Below, one piece after another: positions 5,385 through 7,341 of a stretch of 7,341 nt of DNA. The stretch is from an uncultured Angelakisella sp. (GTDB lineage Bacteria > Bacillota > Clostridia > Oscillospirales > Ruminococcaceae), in the NCBI GenBank assembly GCA_937914895.1, contig CALGIL010000344.1, forward strand, positions 1-7,341. Reading direction: 5' to 3'. Numbering within the stretch: the first letter of the stretch is position 1; each line of letters opens with the position of its first letter. The notes below the pieces were generated by a model. That model searched no databases. It was given only the letters and a program-made list of their open reading frames with translations, and was not told where the DNA came from. A program made the position numbers and the translations under genes.

Positions 5385-6181
5385 ACCGTCACCCCAAACA
5401 CCCGCTGAAAGTTTTGGTGCAGAATCTTTTCCCGGACGGAGGGCGGCAGGCCCAGGGCCGAAAAGCGGGCCAGCTCCTCCCGGTGGTCCCACATGGGAAA
5501 GTCGGTGCCGAAGAAAAAGCGGTCCTCCCCCAGCAGGTCGATAAGGGCCAGGGCCTCCTCCCTGGGCAGCTTGAACAGAGAGCTGCTGGTGTCGAAGTAG
5601 ACATTGTCCAGCCCCTTGTACAAGTGGGAATCCTGCCACCGGTTATAGCCGCCAAAGTGGGCGGCGATGCAGACGAGGTCGGGCACCTGCCGGGCCACCG
5701 AGGCCATCCGGGCCGGGGCCGAGTAATCGTACCGGTCGTCCCCGGTGTGGAACAAAATGGGCAGCCCCGCTCGGGCGCACAGGCGGTACAGCTCCATGGC
5801 GGCGGGGTCGTCAATGTCAAACCGCTGAAAATCCGGGTGCAGCTTGACCCCGTGCAGGCCCAGGGCCCGGATGCGCTCCATCTCCTCCGCCAGCCCCTCA
5901 AACCCGGGGTGAAGGGCGCCAAAGCCATAAAACTCGGGATGCAGGCGGCACTCCCCGGCGATGAAGTCGTTGATGCTTTCCACCTGGGCGGGGGTGGTGG
6001 CGGTGCTGCACACCAGATATAGATCCACACCAATCTTTCCGCCGCTGTCCAGCAGGCTTTGGGGCAGGCCCCCATGGCCCATGGGGATGCCGTAAAACCG
6101 GCCGATGCTGTCCACCGCCTTATGGACAATTTTGGCGGGAAAGATATGGGTATGGGCGTCGATGATGATCTGTTTGCTCAT
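5381..6181 (-). CDS. Amidohydrolase family 2 TIM-barrel protein
   Basis: This 266-residue protein belongs to the ACMSD-like metal-dependent hydrolases/decarboxylases (amidohydrolase-2). The first strand has the metal site DAHTH (Asp8, His10, His12). GVKLHPDFQ (111-119) carries Lys113 and His115. LFHTGDD gives His145, AAHFGG gives His175 and FFGTDFPMW gives Asp227, the usual ligand or catalytic positions around the barrel. Length is typical of short members. The substrate cannot be told: relatives act as decarboxylases, hydrolases or uncharacterised proteins. ATG 6181 has AGGAGG about 6 nt upstream and starts exactly at the metal-site strand; the frame extends further upstream without family features. 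It is the first gene of the four-gene minus-strand operon and overlaps mutY by ATGA. There is no signal peptide, so it should be cytoplasmic. Confidence 0.9.
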   Translation of the reverse strand: MSKQIIIDAHTHIFPAKIVHKAVDSIGRFYGIPMGHGGLPQSLLDSGGKIGVDLYLVCSTATTPAQVESINDFIAGECRLHPEFYGFGALHPGFEGLAEEMERIRALGLHGVKLHPDFQRFDIDDPAAMELYRLCARAGLPILFHTGDDRYDYSAPARMASVARQVPDLVCIAAHFGGYNRWQDSHLYKGLDNVYFDTSSSLFKLPREEALALIDLLGEDRFFFGTDFPMWDHREELARFSALGLPPSVREKILHQNFQRVFGVTV

Positions 6182-6204
6182 GGGTTCCTCCTGGATGCCG
6201 GGAA

Positions 6205-6213
6205 TTTGTACCA
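6205..6213 (-). promoter_or_regulatory. Possible promoter of the amidohydrolase-mutY operon
   Basis: The minus strand reads TGGTACAAA, an extended -10-like sequence similar to the kinase promoter (TGGTACAAT). It would start transcription near 6198, leaving a leader of about 17 nt with the AGGAGG site. A nearby TATACA (6221-6216) is an alternative. Neither has a convincing -35. DNA further upstream belongs to a different, AT-rich segment, so the original promoter may have been altered. Confidence 0.3.
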
Positions 6214-6224
6214 TTTTGTATATA

Positions 6225-6440
6225 AAATTATGCTTTCCCCGGCAGGTGCCGGCTCGGCTGTATGATGAATGTGATTCTGCCAATATCGTCAAAAACGAAG
6301 ACGGCACAGTTACAATAGGGTGGGCTGTACCAGAGGATCATTGGCTTTATGACTTTCTGCTTTCCTTTGGTTCAGATGTTAAAAGCATAGAACCCCATTT
6401 TGGAAGATATAAAGGGCTGTACGGTTGTCCCCTTATATAG
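6225..6440 (+). pseudogene. 3' remnant of a WYL/YafY-family transcription regulator
   Basis: The reading frame encodes about 71 residues resembling the C-terminal domain of WYL-domain regulators. It contains ARLYDECDSANIVKN, then DGTVTIGWAVPEDHWLY and DFLLSFGSDVKSIEP, the typical DG-x-V-x-h-x-h-x-h-P-x-D-x-W-h-Y-x-h-h-L-S-F-G pattern, and ends with a stop at 6438. The N-terminal helix-turn-helix and the WYL core are missing: the frame runs back into DNA antisense to the amidohydrolase gene, with no start or ribosome binding site of its own. Similarity fades at about 6225-6255, which marks the likely deletion or insertion junction. Base composition is clearly AT-richer than the operon to the left and like the next gene. 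It most likely formed one unit with 6482-6889 before truncation. Confidence 0.7.
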
Positions 6441-6481
6441 TATAGAATAGAGCCACAAAACGACAAAGGGGAGGATTTGAT

Positions 6482-6889
6482 ATGGCAGGCATTATACTGA
6501 CCAATAAAGAAGAAAAGCCTGACAGTGCTGTACTTTCAAAGGTATTAAAAGATGCATATATTTATTTTACAGAGCTGTTGGAACTGACAAAGGCGTATCG
6601 GGTAAGCTGGAGCTTTTCAAAAGCAAGTGGGTGGGTTCAAAAAACAGCCGACAACAAAAAGGCACTATATTATTTAATTCCATTAAATGGAGCGATTCAA
6701 ATCAACTTGACACTTCGGGAAAATGAACGGGAGCTATTATTGCATAACGGAATCCTCACCTTTGCCTATAAAGCAATGCTTAGCGCAAAAAAATATGCCG
6801 AAGGATTCTTGTTACAGTTTACAGTGTCGGACGAGCAGTCATTTAAGGACTGTAAAGCATTTATTGCCGAACTTATCAAGCTGCGGTAG
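6482..6889 (+). CDS. DUF3788-like small protein of unknown function
   Basis: This 135-residue soluble protein resembles the DUF3788 family: a conserved SGW after a helical N-terminal part (WSFSKASGW, about 42-50), an aromatic/hydrophobic strand ending in a proline (KALYYLIPLNG), a second strand (IQINLTLREN) and the segment AKKYAEGFLLQFTV, followed by a C-terminal helix. No catalytic residues or membrane segments stand out, and no function is established that I know of. GGGGAGG lies 7 nt before the ATG, so translation should be efficient. Codon use is AT-rich, unlike the genes at 597-6181, which suggests a different origin. It follows a regulator remnant by 41 bp and may have lost its normal promoter. 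The family assignment is from pattern memory. Confidence 0.75.
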   Translation: MAGIILTNKEEKPDSAVLSKVLKDAYIYFTELLELTKAYRVSWSFSKASGWVQKTADNKKALYYLIPLNGAIQINLTLRENERELLLHNGILTFAYKAMLSAKKYAEGFLLQFTVSDEQSFKDCKAFIAELIKLR

Positions 6890-7047
6890 CTTATAAAATA
6901 CCGGGGTTATAGCTCCTGACAAAAAGAATATGTCAAAGCTGCGGTTTTCCCGGCGATGATACAAATGATATTTTACCACAAAATCCTTGGTATTGCCACT
7001 ACGCAAGGTTTCGCCGAGGTGGTTATGCCCTGGCGGGCGGGGTCTCC

Positions 7048-7083
7048 AGGTGCGGGCCGCTTCCGCGGAAGCAGCTCGCACCT
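7048..7083. repeat. 36-bp imperfect palindrome
   Basis: The two 17-nt arms around the central GC (7065-7066) pair throughout except for one C-A mismatch and one G-T wobble. The core CTTCCGCGGAAG is perfect. It abuts the next palindrome at 7084 with no gap. There is no poly-T tail, so it is not called a terminator. Confidence 0.7.
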
Positions 7084-7109
7084 CATGAGGGGGACCAGTC
7101 CCCCTCATG
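7084..7109. repeat. Perfect palindrome with 12-bp arms
   Basis: CATGAGGGGGAC (7084-7095) and GTCCCCCTCATG (7098-7109) are separated by CA. It shares the GGGAC..GTCCC centre with the palindrome at 7169-7185, and each of the two is followed by the same GCCCTGCGGGGTG word. Confidence 0.75.
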
Positions 7110-7168
7110 TGCTCCCCCTGCCCTGCGGGGTGTTTTTGCCTTTATCAAAGGCCCTGCTTCTCTGCACG

Positions 7169-7185
7169 ATGGGACATAGTCCCAT
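7169..7185. repeat. Palindrome ATGGGAC-ATA-GTCCCAT
   Basis: Perfect 7-bp arms flank ATA. It appears to be a shorter relative of the palindrome at 7084-7109 and begins the second unit of the duplicated arrangement described under findings. Confidence 0.6.
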
Positions 7186-7196
7186 GCCCTTCTACG

Positions 7197-7222
7197 CCTC
7201 CGGCGGGGACACCCTCCGGGGG
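7197..7222. repeat. GC-rich imperfect hairpin
   Basis: Arms 7197-7207 and 7212-7222 pair with one C-T mismatch and one T-G wobble around a GACA loop. It lies between the ATGGGAC palindrome and the second GCCCTGCGGGGTG copy. Confidence 0.5.
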
Positions 7223-7286
7223 AGCTTTATGCCCTGCGGGGTGCTTTTTCCCATTGCCGTGTTTTGTAACCGAGCCAACCTTTCTT

Positions 7287-7308
7287 CACTTTTGTCCGGG
7301 CAAAAGTG
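7287..7308. repeat. Hairpin CACTTTTG / CAAAAGTG
   Basis: Perfect 8-bp arms surround TCCGGG. The design, with a T-run facing an A-run, matches the hairpins at 74-95 and 403-424. GGCAAAACCC follows directly and leads into the next hairpin. Confidence 0.65.
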
Positions 7309-7318
7309 GCAAAACCCG

Positions 7319-7335
7319 CCGGGGGAAACCCCCGG
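7319..7335. repeat. Hairpin CCGGGGG-AAA-CCCCCGG
   Basis: Perfect 7-bp GC arms around AAA at the very end of the window. The repeat cluster probably continues beyond the window. Confidence 0.65.
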
Positions 7336-7341
7336 ACCCCC

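Larger units (their letters stand above)
6890..7341. other. Gene-free, palindrome-rich 3' region
   Basis: No reading frame here has a ribosome binding site or a recognisable product on either strand. The first 120 bases continue the AT-rich segment. From about 7015 the DNA is GC-rich and consists largely of adjoining inverted repeats, listed separately. GCCCTGCGGGGTG followed by TTTTT occurs twice (7120-7137 and 7231-7249, the second with one extra C). No RNA gene was recognised. Confidence 0.7.

Noticed and set aside
6425..6448. Promoter for the DUF3788-like gene (TTGTCC with TAGAAT)
   Set aside because: The spacing is only 12 bp, too short for a standard promoter, and no better pair was found.
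6839..7108. Minus-strand open frame of 89 codons after the DUF3788-like gene
   Set aside because: It overlaps two palindromes and the 3' end of the gene, with no ribosome binding site or recognisable product.
7120..7137. GCCCTGCGGGGTG-TTTTT as an intrinsic terminator
   Set aside because: The stem is only 3-4 bp, too weak, and no gene ends nearby; it is kept as a repeated word.

Overview
The window looks like chromosomal DNA from a GC-rich, gut-type clostridium, probably the Oscillospiraceae/Ruminococcaceae group. This rests on the strongly GC-rich genes, the Gram-positive style ribosome binding sites and extended -10 promoters, the clostridial variant of adenylosuccinate synthetase, and intergenic DNA packed with palindromes. 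The genus cannot be fixed from the sequence alone.

Layout. Positions 1-596 are non-coding and rich in structure: an inverted repeat pair (16-43 / 571-598), a triple CCATTAT repeat, and a 109-bp nested palindrome (250-358) that can fold as a four-way junction. Then comes a stand-alone uridine kinase-like nucleoside kinase on the minus strand (597-1535). It is divergent from purA on the plus strand (1772-3049). The 236-bp spacer between them carries one extended -10 promoter for each gene and a perfect 14-bp palindrome just downstream of the purA promoter. A 36-bp perfect palindrome (3067-3102) acts as terminator between purA and a converging minus-strand operon.

That operon reads, in transcription order: TIM-barrel amidohydrolase (6181-5381), mutY adenine glycosylase (5384-4305), 4Fe-4S flavodoxin-like protein (4255-3737), and flavodoxin-like oxidoreductase (3740-3108). 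Two of the three junctions are 4-bp ATGA overlaps, so the genes are very likely co-translated. The set suggests oxidative-damage repair (MutY removes A opposite 8-oxoguanine) linked to small redox flavoproteins, but the shared role is inferred.

From about 6200 to 6900 the DNA becomes clearly AT-richer. It holds the 3' remnant of a WYL/YafY-type regulator (6225-6440) and an intact small gene of the DUF3788 type (6482-6889). This looks like a foreign or decaying island joined directly to the promoter side of the operon. Positions 6890-7341 have no gene but contain at least six hairpin-forming palindromes, two of them in a duplicated arrangement.

Nothing here is a recognisable defence system, CRISPR array, tRNA, rRNA or complete transposon. 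The most notable signals are the cloverleaf-like repeat element, the possible element insertion that supplies the kinase stop codon, the overlapping flavoprotein pair, and the palindrome at the purA promoter.
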